A stretch of 20,488 nt of DNA from positions 1 through 20,488 of the forward strand of contig LRSR01004754.1 of NCBI GenBank assembly GCA_001579985.1, given 5' to 3'. This document shows, piece by piece, positions 1 to 8,669 of this stretch. Made by a program: the position numbers and the translations under genes. The number at the start of each line of letters is the position of its first letter. The first letter of the stretch is position 1. Below the pieces are notes generated by a model, which made no database searches, was not told the origin of the DNA, and saw only the letters and a list, made by a program, of their open reading frames with translations. The DNA comes from Hypsibius dujardini. Lineage: Eukaryota; Tardigrada; Eutardigrada; Parachela; Hypsibiidae.

Positions 1-383
1 AAATTGTCTCATAATCTTAAGTTAGAAATCCGTCCGACAGACAGACAGACAGCCAAACAGACAGACAGACAGACAGACAGTGACAGACAGTGACAGATTA
101 GATCAAACTATCTGGGAACTGGATTTAATGACGCATAGGACTGAAATTTATCAGAACAAGAAATGCTATTCTGCCATGACAACAATGATCTCTTCGGTAT
201 GATTTAAATCTTTTTCAATATATTTTAGTATTGACGAATTTTTGTGCTATGATCATCGAATACTCCAAACATCCGTGTATTTTTGAAGAATTGGCCGCTA
301 AGTGCCTGTAGATTCATTTCTTATTTCGCGCAATGACTGAATCGGACTTTATTAGAGCTCACTAGGGGAAGTTATTATCTTAC
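1..383 (-). other. Presumed intron of the SLC17 gene, truncated by the window
   Basis: On the minus strand a good splice donor (ACT|GTAAGA) ends the SLC17 exon at 384. I looked for the next conserved SLC17 block (the segment after the EGL motif, normally G-V-[TS]-[FY]-P) in 1-383 on the minus strand and did not find it. The rest of the gene should therefore lie to the left of the window. Apart from the CAGA tract I see nothing else here. Confidence 0.6.
35..97. repeat. (CAGA)n microsatellite
   Basis: Uninterrupted and slightly degenerate GACA/CAGA units, with TGACAGACAG variants near the right end. The same motif on the other strand (TCTG) recurs at 11590-11694, in the intron at 14278-14300 and, expanded, at 20229-20340. 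This is probably a common microsatellite of this genome. It lies in the presumed intron of the SLC17 gene. Confidence 0.95.
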
Positions 384-970
384 AGTTGAAAGTCCCTCTG
401 CAACGCGTATAGCTATGACCGCTCCATAATGATAACCGGATGCGATTGGTGTTATGACCGTCAATATGCCCGCTATCAGAATTCCCAGTCCAAAAGGAAG
501 CTTACCACCGAATCTTCTCGCTAACCAGCCGCCTGGAATTTGGGCCACGATGTAACCGTAAAAATAGGAGCCAAGGATGTGGCCTTGAATCGTTGAGTCC
601 CATTCAAACCGCGGGCTCTGCAAAGTCATATTTCAACCGATTACTAAAACACGTTAATATCACGATTAAGCAACAGCATGCTTAAGCTAGAACTTTACCT
701 TTGTATGTCCTATGGCTTTGGCTGAACTGAGGCCTGCTGGCTCCGGACAAATTTCAAGCAACACCGGGATGATTGTAACTTGGTTTTCCGTTCTATTCAC
801 ATAGCCTGTCGACTTGGCTGACAAAGAATAGTTACTGGACGGAACTACCGGCGGTTTAACCATCGCAACAATGGCAATTGACAGGGCCACTCGAGTGGTG
901 TAAATGTTAAAGACCCCCAAGCATAGCAGAATAGTCAGCCAATGACGTTTTCCCACATTTAGCTCCAACA
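384..970 (-). CDS. SLC17-family (sialin/vesicular glutamate-type) anion transporter, two 5' exons, partial
   Basis: Two minus-strand exons, 970-699 and 617-384, are joined in phase 0 by an 81-bp intron (AAG|GTAAAG ... TTTGCAG|AGC). The first carries transmembrane segment 1 and the start of the long extracellular loop: GKRHWLTILLCLGVFNIYTT, then RVALSIAIVAMV, then a loop with NYS and NRT sequons, as SLC17 proteins have. The second carries FEWDSTIQGHILGSYFYGYI, AQIPGGWLARRFGGK and RVAEGL, diagnostic of SLC17 (helices 2-4 of the MFS fold, with the RRFGGK A-motif-like loop). SLC17 members move organic anions (sialic acid, glutamate, nucleotides) or phosphate across lysosomal, vesicular or plasma membranes; the substrate cannot be read from this part. 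About 165 residues are visible of a usual 450-600. The 5' edge is 970 (CAG acceptor, phase 1) or 962 (GGAG acceptor, phase 0). The 3' part is outside the window. Confidence 0.88.
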
Positions 971-3500
971 CTGTACAAGGCAACGATAGTGAAAAGAGTG
1001 AACATACTTTACTCAACAGGAATGATTCTCAAAGCGAAAACTCAGATTACATTATATATTTTAATACATATTTTAACTATATCCACTATGATATGGATAA
1101 ATATATATGTTCTATACATTTACTATATTTTTCCTAAATAGTCCCGTTAAAATGTTTCGTTTTGGTTGCAATACGTTTTTATGGGGAATCTAAAGGTTGG
1201 AAAAACAATGAAAGATTCTTTTTTTTGGTGTTTCACTGAGATAATGTTGATGAAATTGTTTTGACAGAATCCCTTCTAGAATTCAGTTTGGATTTGATTG
1301 GCATCAACCGATTATTTGTCCGGACTCCAAGGCGGAGCTATGGACCGATTTTTGCGGTGTCGATCGCATTTCCAATTTCTTTCACAACCTACCAGTTGCT
1401 CCGTCCCCTTGAGTTCACAGAAATATTCGGCTGATGCCAATCGATTCCAAATTGAATTTTATGTGATAGAGTTTTAAATTAATTTAATTTAAATTACTTC
1501 TAAGCATCGCAATTTCTCAGTGAAAACCAAGAAAAATGAAATCTTCAGTTGTATTCCATCTTTGAAATTCCGTAAAAAAACTTACTTGAAACAAAAAGGC
1601 AAGATATAAATGAAAATCATTACAATTACCTGACCACCCAGAATTATAGTTAATCGATTCTGAGTTGTCGCTTTGAAAATCATTCCTGGTGAGAACAAGT
1701 TTGTGGATGAAAAGGCATACAGTAATTCCTTACAGCTCCATTTTGTGGATGGCTTAGCCTGATCACTGAGGGCGGTGTTTACGCTGTCCGAAATGTGAAA
1801 TTTAGCACCACCCATACTTGATAAAAACAGTTCAACTTCAGATCAAAATGAGGATTATGTCAGTTGTAGTCCTTTCCCCTTGCCGGCGTTGTCAGTTCGT
1901 GAAAAAAGTTGCGCGACAGGCTCCACTATTACTACGTTGACTGTGCAATGCCATAGGGTGATTGATTTACATAAGTGAGTGAATAATTAGCAACACAGCT
2001 ACTTGAGTGCTTGGATCATTTGAAGGGTGTTATCCTTGATTTGATTGCGGCTGACTAAACTGTAAACAGTTCTCATCGTGCTGTAGTACGTGTAAATGGG
2101 AGGTTATGTGTAACACAGCGGCGTGTGACTGTGCCAAATTGAGTCCATACCTGAGATAAATTAATGTGAAGTGCCGCGCAATCAAGGTTAATAGCGAGAT
2201 AAGGGGCTGTTGCAAAACACCACCCCACAATTGTCCAATTTTTGATTTCACCGTGTACCATTTTTCGTGTGTGTATAACTTGTATCAGTGCAAACGGTAG
2301 GTCTGTAAGTCACTGTATATGAAAGGTCCGAGGTCGCTCCACCTCTCGCTCCTGGGTGGTGCATTTTTTAGCTTAGGCTGCAAGCCTCCTCCCCCCATCA
2401 TCAAACAATCAACCGAATAATTACATTCCTTATTCGCGATTTGGTGGAGTGGAGAAGATTGCCAATCAAAGTTTTTCGTTTATGAACGTTAACTGTATTG
2501 TATTTGGTCAATCAATCAACGTTATTGCAAAAGCATTAAAGTGCCTGCCGTAATAGGAATCTTTCCCGATTTTCTCCATCTTGAACGGAACCGAGGGGGA
2601 CCAGTCATATTTTCTAAAATCATGGTTTGATAGTACGTATCCATAAAAAAAAGTTGGGCTCGATCTCAGAGTAACACAGGTAAATATTCCCTTGTAAGCA
2701 GCATTTTTGGGAATTTTTTGGAAAGCCCCTCGTCTCCATCGCCTTCAATCAGAAAAATGTTGCCCTCTGAGTTTGATGAATGAGAGGAAACTCTTTTTTT
2801 TGATCAAAATTCAAAGGACTCGATAAACAACCTCAGATAACATAATCAAGGAGAAAAGCGAACCGTCTTTCGTTGGGTGCTCTGCTACGCGCGCAATTGG
2901 CGACCAGATAATAAAACAGCCCGTAAGATGCAATAGAGGTTTGCAAAAGCTTCAAACAGTAGTCAAACTATTCAAAGTCTGATGAGTAAGTCGTCGCTCT
3001 TGAAGGCTGTATCAATGTTTGTGTCCTGATGATCGGATTCACAGATCAAAAACCGAAAAACAAGGAGTCGGAACACTTTAAAATGACACATTTTTACCTA
3101 ATACTTCACGCTCCGAAACGTCTTTTTTGGAAAAAGTTGGTAAAGCCGAAGTCCAACATTTTGCCAACATTCTTATCAAAAAGTTGAATTTCAAAGGGGT
3201 TCACTGAAACTCTGGAGGATTCCTGTACCCGATTGTTTACCATATAAACTTCGATTTCTTAACAAGGTGTAATTCTACGAGTGTTGAAGCTTCCCTTTTT
3301 AAAATTCAGCGTGGAATCGATTTTAATGAGCAAAATCTTGTGAGTCCTACAACTTAGCACAAAAGGACATTTATCAGCCCTATTGTTAAAATCGAGGAAC
3401 AAGGCATCCACAAGATTAAATGAAACAGTGACAACAGAAGATACTGCACTGATACACATAGTCAAACTAAAGTTTTTCGCCAGTCCGTCCACATTCTTAC
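971..3500. other. Long AT-rich stretch with no convincing gene
   Basis: Apart from the candidate exon at 1630-1815, I see no frame with family motifs or a run of phase-compatible exons on either strand. The frames at 2030-2261 overlap in different registers and lack recognisable motifs. If the first SLC17 exon is near 3501-3519, this whole stretch is a 2.5-kb intron; otherwise it is part intron, part intergenic. Confidence 0.5.
1630..1815 (-). CDS. Candidate first coding exon of the SLC17 gene (alternative A)
   Basis: Minus-strand ATG at 1815 opens a 62-codon frame beginning MGGAKFHISDSVNTALSDQA and ending at a fair donor, CAG|GTAATT, in phase 0. It could join the SLC17 exon only if that exon starts at 962 (GGAG acceptor) rather than at the better CAG acceptor at 970. 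A weaker internal donor, G|GTGGTC, would give phase 1. The N-terminus of SLC17 proteins is poorly conserved, so homology does not help. It may equally be a chance frame. Confidence 0.25.
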
Positions 3501-3519
3501 CGTCGCGATTGCATATCAT
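3501..3519 (-). CDS. Candidate tiny first coding exon of the SLC17 gene (alternative B)
   Basis: A minus-strand ATG at 3519 is followed after six codons (MICNRD plus one base) by a strong donor, GACG|GTAAGA. It is in phase 1, which matches the phase of the best SLC17 acceptor at 970 (CAG|TG). Joined, it gives MICNRD-V-LELNVGKRHW, an unbroken frame. The exon lies at the edge of a GC-rich patch that could be a promoter. Against it: only 19 bases are involved, so chance is easy, and another short frame overlaps the ATG. Confidence 0.25.
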
Positions 3520-3625
3520 CGAGCCGTTGCCCGGGAGGGCGCGCTAAGCTCGAAAGGGGGAAAACAACCCGGGATCTTTAGCCGCCATCCCAGCTGCCGG
3601 GGCATGGTTTCGTAAGGCTGCGTCT
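3520..3625. promoter_or_regulatory. GC-rich patch, possible promoter/5' UTR
   Basis: This patch stands out from AT-rich surroundings by eye. It contains two CCCGGG sites, a GCGCGC-type run, and several CpG steps. It directly precedes (on the minus strand) the candidate ATG and donor at 3519-3501. I see no TATA box. A 29-codon minus-strand frame beginning MPRQLGWRLKIPG ends in a TGA that overlaps the downstream ATG; if transcribed it would be an upstream ORF. Confidence 0.3.
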
Positions 3626-3656
3626 TGACGCTCCTAGAATTAGTTATCGAGGTTAT

Positions 3657-4092
3657 CGAGTAAGCAGAGCATAAAATAAGAAATTTTCAATGTCCAACTT
3701 TCAAAATCTAATTTTTTTTCGGCTCGCGCTTGCGCCAGAAATCATGTGATCCGTTCACATTAAATTTTTGCCCAATGGCCTATCCCGCTGACAAGTACAG
3801 TGTACACGTGGTTTTTAATGCCTTCTGGGCTTGCCGCGTGCACGTGTAGCCTTCGAATTCTGTGACAACCACATTGGTTTTACCGTGCAATTCGTGAGTT
3901 CCCACATCCCCATAACAAAACAGCGGAAATTTCTTCACTTTCCATAAACTGCTGCCTAATATCGAAACTCGATCGCAAAACTCCTCGGATTTGAGCTTTT
4001 TTATTGTTCAACTTTTTAGATTTTAAAGAATTCTTTCTGAATGATCAACGTTTTTTCTTATATTCAACGTTATTTTATGCTCTGCGAGTAAG
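3657..4092. mobile_element. Non-autonomous hAT-type MITE, 420 bp, with 8-bp target duplication
   Basis: The element spans 3665-4084. Its ends are exact 15-bp terminal inverted repeats: CAGAGCATAAAATAA at 3665-3679 and its reverse complement TTATTTTATGCTCTG at 4070-4084. Both ends are flanked by an identical 8-bp direct repeat, CGAGTAAG, at 3657-3664 and 4085-4092. An 8-bp target duplication and a CA(G)-initial inverted repeat are the known hallmarks of hAT transposons. There is no transposase frame inside, so it is a MITE that would need enzyme from elsewhere. The perfect ends and target repeats suggest fairly recent insertion. Assignment to hAT is inferred from target size and terminal bases only. 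Confidence 0.85.
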
Positions 4093-6600
4093 GCATGAAA
4101 TATGATGGTTACTCGGACTTGGATTTTAAACAAACCAGTCGTCATTTTATTATGTCCCTTTAAAAGTGCATTCATTGGTCTTCAGATGTTATTATTGTTA
4201 AATGATTAGTTGTTAACATGGATTCTCGAACAAAAAGTACAAACAGCGTATGCAAGTTGATGAGAGTCCGTACCTAAGCGTTTAACGCGACGGTGTCTCC
4301 GCCAAAAAATGATACAGAAGACAACACAAAAATCGTTCAGCAAATGCCGATCTGTTTCATGGTAGCTAAAGTGTTTGAGGAACGAAGGCCACAATAACAA
4401 CGATAAGATAAGCCACGCCAAAGTGACCAAAGAGCCAAAATGATTGAAGAGAATTAATAAAGACAACCATTGTAACGATGAGGTACTTTTGTCTTGAGAT
4501 TACGGTTCTGAATGTTGATCTTGTATGTTGGAAGCATTGCATGTTAAAAATAAGTTTGGGTGGTCAACGTGAAAAACATTTTTTACTCGGCAGGGGTTGA
4601 TGCCTTATTTTGGGATTATTATGGAACAAAAAAATTGCTTGTTGAACAAAACGCTTGTAATTCAGTTGAAACACACGAAATATCAACCATCGTGAAAGCG
4701 AAAGCGGGTTTCTCCGATCACACACAGACCCGGAGATACATTGTATATCGTGTTCCGGGCTTGATTGGTTGATACACCATTGGTTCATCTCAACCAATAC
4801 ATTGCAGAATGCAATTTGTTTTCTAAATTTACTAAAAGTATTCAAGCAATCTTACAAAATATATTGAAATTTCATTTTAGAACGTGGTTGCAACTGGGAA
4901 AAAATATTGGTAAACATGTCTGGAACAAGAGAGCCAAAACAGCGATGCAGCAATCATCAGAATTCGCACCGTGTTGATGACGCCACCGCTCTCCTTTTGG
5001 GTTAAATTTTTTACGGTATTCCTCTTGGTCGGAAATTCTCAATCTATTATTTATATTTTGCCGAAGTCTTCTAAAAAATTTCAAAAATAAGTCTGCGTGC
5101 TGGAAAATATTTCTTGGGGGAAAAATGTGAAACTTGCTAATCAATCAGTCAAGCTCCGGTCCATAGCGCAAAGTGGAGCATCAAGGCATGCGGCTCCGAC
5201 GGCCTGGGAGACGGCAAGTGTGGCAAATCTCTTGGATCCACTTCGCTCTGCTGCTGCAACGGATGTGCGAAAGTGAACATAATGCCTGAGTACAAAAGTA
5301 CTAGAAATATATGAAGAACGTGCCTGAATATCTGTCGATGTCTTTCAGTATTTCCTTCGAAAAAGAGAACATCCACAGCTGCCACCAGTGAGAACCATGT
5401 TTTCAAGTAATCTTAAGAGGGTTGTCGTGACTGTTCATAAACTCTTGCCTTTTCTAGTTTCCCAGAAGCGGGAGCTGTTATATGGAGAACAAGCTACGAT
5501 TCCGCTTTGAGCATTTGCCTCAGTGGGAAAAATCTGTGCTTGGTGGGTCAGCTGGCCTGTCGTAACGGAACGACAGCTGCGACCTGCTACGCTAATTTTG
5601 AGAAACTTCAAGCGATCTCCTGATTGCAAAACTCAAATCTAAACGAAAACGAACGTCACGGGTATGCTCCCCAATGCCTAAATGCATTGTATTGTATGTT
5701 TAATTGTTCAGTGGTTAATAATACTTTTGAGCATACAGCCTCATAATCCACATGTAGCAAAACCCTTACGCTAAATTAGTTATGTCTTTTAACTCGATAA
5801 TACACACTGACCAAATCAAATGGCATAACTCGGCTAGCGTAAGGTCTTTGTCTACTTTGTATAATGGTGTAAACGTCGGATTAATGCCATCTAACAGAAT
5901 TAATCCCCAAAGAAACCTGAAGTTTCGCTTCTTTTCAAACTGCTCGCATGATACACTGTGGCCAGTGGAGTGCAATGACAATGGCACGTTGTTGTCTGGG
6001 TAAGTCAGAAATAAAAAACAGAAGCAATCTCCGAGTTATCTATTTGCGATTGAAAGGGTAATTTCTTACAAGTAAAATATACTTTTTCAATAGCGACTGT
6101 AATGCCGGTGTTGAGATCAATCAATTGGTCAGATGTCTCCCCCCCCCAACATGCAAATCTACGCGTTGGTTAAGTGATAGTAACCACACAAACTGCCTTT
6201 CTCGTTCACATCAATCCATCATGTACTGTCCGCAAACAATGCAGTGTAATTTATGCAATCTGCAAACAGCAGGCGCCGACCATCTGTTATCCGGCGAACG
6301 TCTCAAATAATTACAAATCCATTGGACAAATTGCACCATTTCGGCGATCCACTGCAATGGAACAGTTATTGCGGTTGATAATTAACTGACAACCGCGAAC
6401 CACATGTGTTCGGCAAGCAGTCGACAATTATTTTCGCAGTGTAAGGCTTTTGAATTAACATAATAAAGCAAACTGGTGCGCTAGAATGGATCCGAAGGCC
6501 TAGTTGCACGAAATATATCTCGAAACTATAGTTTGACTTGTCAATGAACATAATGGCCAATAATTTGATGAAAACAGTTTGCCCGTTGCCACCCCACTAT
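4093..6600. other. Stretch without a supported gene
   Basis: Many short frames are present on both strands but none shows a recognised motif or a convincing exon chain. The least improbable ones, on the minus strand at 4872-5408, are listed separately. A run of nine C lies at 6139-6147. The end of this stretch should include the promoter of the secreted-protein gene that starts at 6666; I see no clear TATA box there. Confidence 0.5.
4872..5408 (-). other. Weak receptor-like reading frames, possible exons or relics
   Basis: On the minus strand, 5408-5149 reads LKTWFSLVAAVDVLF and then contains a hydrophobic helix, HVLHIFLVLLYSGIMFTF. The next frame, about 5100-4872, can start after a TTTTCCAG acceptor and reads HADLFLKFFRRLRQNINNRL, followed by a charged stretch and a second hydrophobic segment (CCIAVLALLFQTCLPIFF). 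Alternation of helices with basic loops resembles divergent chemosensory or other multi-pass receptors. There is no diagnostic motif, the donor and acceptor pairing is unclear, and stops separate the pieces. I cannot say this is a gene. Confidence 0.18.
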
Positions 6601-6665
6601 TTCAAGAACTGCAGCGTAGTTGAAGGACTTTCATTCAGATTAATTTTCAGTTGAGATTATTAACC

Positions 6666-8300
6666 ATGAAGCAGACCGCCGCATTTCAGTTAGCGTTATT
6701 CGCGTCGTGTTGGCTGATGCTCGTTTGTCAGCAAACCAGTGGCCCCTACGAACAAACGGCAAGCACGTGCACAAATGACGAAGGTTAGCATACAAATATA
6801 TATTCGCTGTGTTAACAAAGTGGTTTTTTTTATTGTTTCTACAATATTTGAAAGTTTGACGATCGGCTGTAAATTCAATTTTTATTTTATTTCAGTTAAC
6901 ATTACAAATAAATTTCGGCATTAACAAAAGATCATCTTTATTGAATGCTGACAAGTATTGTATGTTGTTACATTTTAGAATCTTATTTGAAATGCCAAAA
7001 ATATGGAAGACGTACGTCAATCATTTTTAACAATGGAACGATTTAAAATTCATTTTTACTTTTCTTAAAAAAGGAAAATACGAAATTTAAGCACATCTTT
7101 GCCTTGAATGCTATTTTCAAAAGTCAGTGCACGTGTCTACCATGATGATAGTGCACCAGCTGGAACTTCACCTTTTTATTGTCTTCAGTGTACTTCAAAC
7201 AGCTGTTGCGGACACAGGCGTTGGGGGAGAATCTGCTGCACCAGATTGCCGTGGACCATCCTAACACTCCGGCGGACGACAGCCAGGGGCACTACCTCAA
7301 CTTGATCTGCCAAAAAGATCGCGGCAATCAAATCCTCTTCCTGTTGGCCGCTAATCGAACCGGCGGCCTTGCAAGTGATGCAGCCTGTCTCGCACAGAGC
7401 AAGAGTTTATTCTCCGTGGTTGGAGAAGTTTTGACACATGGGGACGATAAGATTGCGGAGGCTGCTGGTGGTGCCTCACTCGCCGGTGAAGGTAAGATTG
7501 TAAAAGTAATATAAAATTAGGCATTCCACCATCCGCGGTATGTCAAGCGGTGTGGGCGTTAATTAGCCATTAATTGTGCTTTCTTGTGAGTCATCAATCA
7601 ATGTAATTGAAGCAACTCCCTAATGGCTTACACTAACTGATCTCAATAATTAAGCGGGAAAAATCGGAGCCAATACGTTTGTAAAACATCAAATCTGCTT
7701 GTTTTTGCACTCTGGCATACATATACGAGTTAAAATAAAAATTGACTCGTCCGGAAATTGGTTGATCGAGAACCATGTTTAAAAAATGAAACTTAAATTT
7801 ACGTTTAAGATTAGTAAAACAATAAATGAGTGATGAAAATTTACGCTAATTTTTCTGGTCGCAAACCTGATGGAGGCTCAGTTTGAGCAAAAGAATAAAC
7901 GGTTGCCTTTCAAACCCTTAGTCTTGGCTCGTACAGTATTCGTCTGCCTTTCGGTTAAAATATGAATAATACGTTCTTCACTAGGTACTGCCACTACGTT
8001 TGTCCCTAGACACTGGCTAAAAAATATAGTGCATTGTTCTACATGTTTGCTTCCCCCGCAGCTTTCTACCACAACACCATCCAAGCGGTCGGAAATGGCC
8101 TCAACACCGTCATAGCGTTAGCCAATGCTAACGCAAAAAACGCCAATCCTGGAAAGTATTTACAAAGGATTATAGACTTTAGTAACGCAATCGCTGCGGT
8201 GACGGCTCTGAACAGCGCCAACGACGCTGCAAACTGCTTCGCGGTAAGCAGTCGGCTTGGTGTAACCCTTCAGGCAGTTCTCGCCACTCTTAATGAATAA
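6666..8300 (+). CDS. Small secreted protein, 219 residues, three exons, unrecognised family
   Basis: Exons are 6666-6783, 7189-7491 and 8062-8300; both introns are phase 1 with clean sites (GAAG|GTTAGC ... TCTTCAG|TG; GAAG|GTAAGA ... CCCGCAG|CT). The frame is open throughout. Residues 1-26 are a typical signal peptide (MKQTAAFQLALFASCWLMLVCQQTSG: basic start, hydrophobic core, small residues at the cut), so the product should be secreted. The mature part has four cysteines (about C35, C80, C106, C199), enough for two disulfides, and one N-glycosylation sequon (NRT, 95-97). The C-terminal third is rich in Ala and Asn and looks helical, with repeated Asn-Ala steps around 162-169 and 191-198. 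I do not recognise the fold. The start is the first ATG with a signal sequence. The stop TAA lies inside an AATAAA signal. Confidence 0.82.
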
Positions 8301-8301
8301 A
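8296..8301 (+). terminator. Poly(A) signal overlapping the stop codon
   Basis: AATAAA at 8296-8301 shares its TAA with the stop codon of the secreted-protein gene (GAA TAA A). If used, cleavage some 10-30 bases later would leave a 3' UTR of only a few tens of bases. I see no other AATAAA close downstream. Confidence 0.5.
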
Positions 8302-8669
8302 GATCATCAAACAGAGGCCACGGTAACGCCCAGCATCCGCATCGTCCCCTCAAAGACATTTCCCTTACAGTTTCTTGTCATTTATTTGGTTTATAGCTAG
8401 TATTTTTTTCAAGCAGAGAAAGGTTCAGTTTCGGTACATTTCCGACAGATCGTCATTTGACGTAATATTTTCTCATGAGTCGAACATTGAAAAACTGTCC
8501 GGACCTTGAGGCGCTAGCATTGAAACGAGTTTTCTTGTCGCTTTTTTTTGGTTTTCTATTGAAAATTGTGTGCTCCGGGTAGGCTTGCGATTAAACCGAT
8601 TAGGTCTGTACGATCTGTGCGATTTTCGAGCTCTACAAAATACTTTTCAGCAACAGCTTCAGCATCAAC
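8301..8669. other. Short intergenic spacer
   Basis: This is the 3' flank of the secreted-protein gene and the probable promoter of the next plus-strand gene. I see no TATA box with confidence; TTTTCAGCAAC near 8644 could be an initiator-like site. A frame starting at 8566 overlaps the next gene in another register and is not supported by splice phase. Confidence 0.4.

Noticed and set aside
2030-2261. Two overlapping minus-strand frames of 62-73 codons
   Set aside because: They are in different registers, have no known motif and no matching splice sites.
3679-4069. Longer inverted repeat continuing inside the hAT-type element
   Set aside because: Beyond the 15-bp ends the two sides match only by shared A/T runs.
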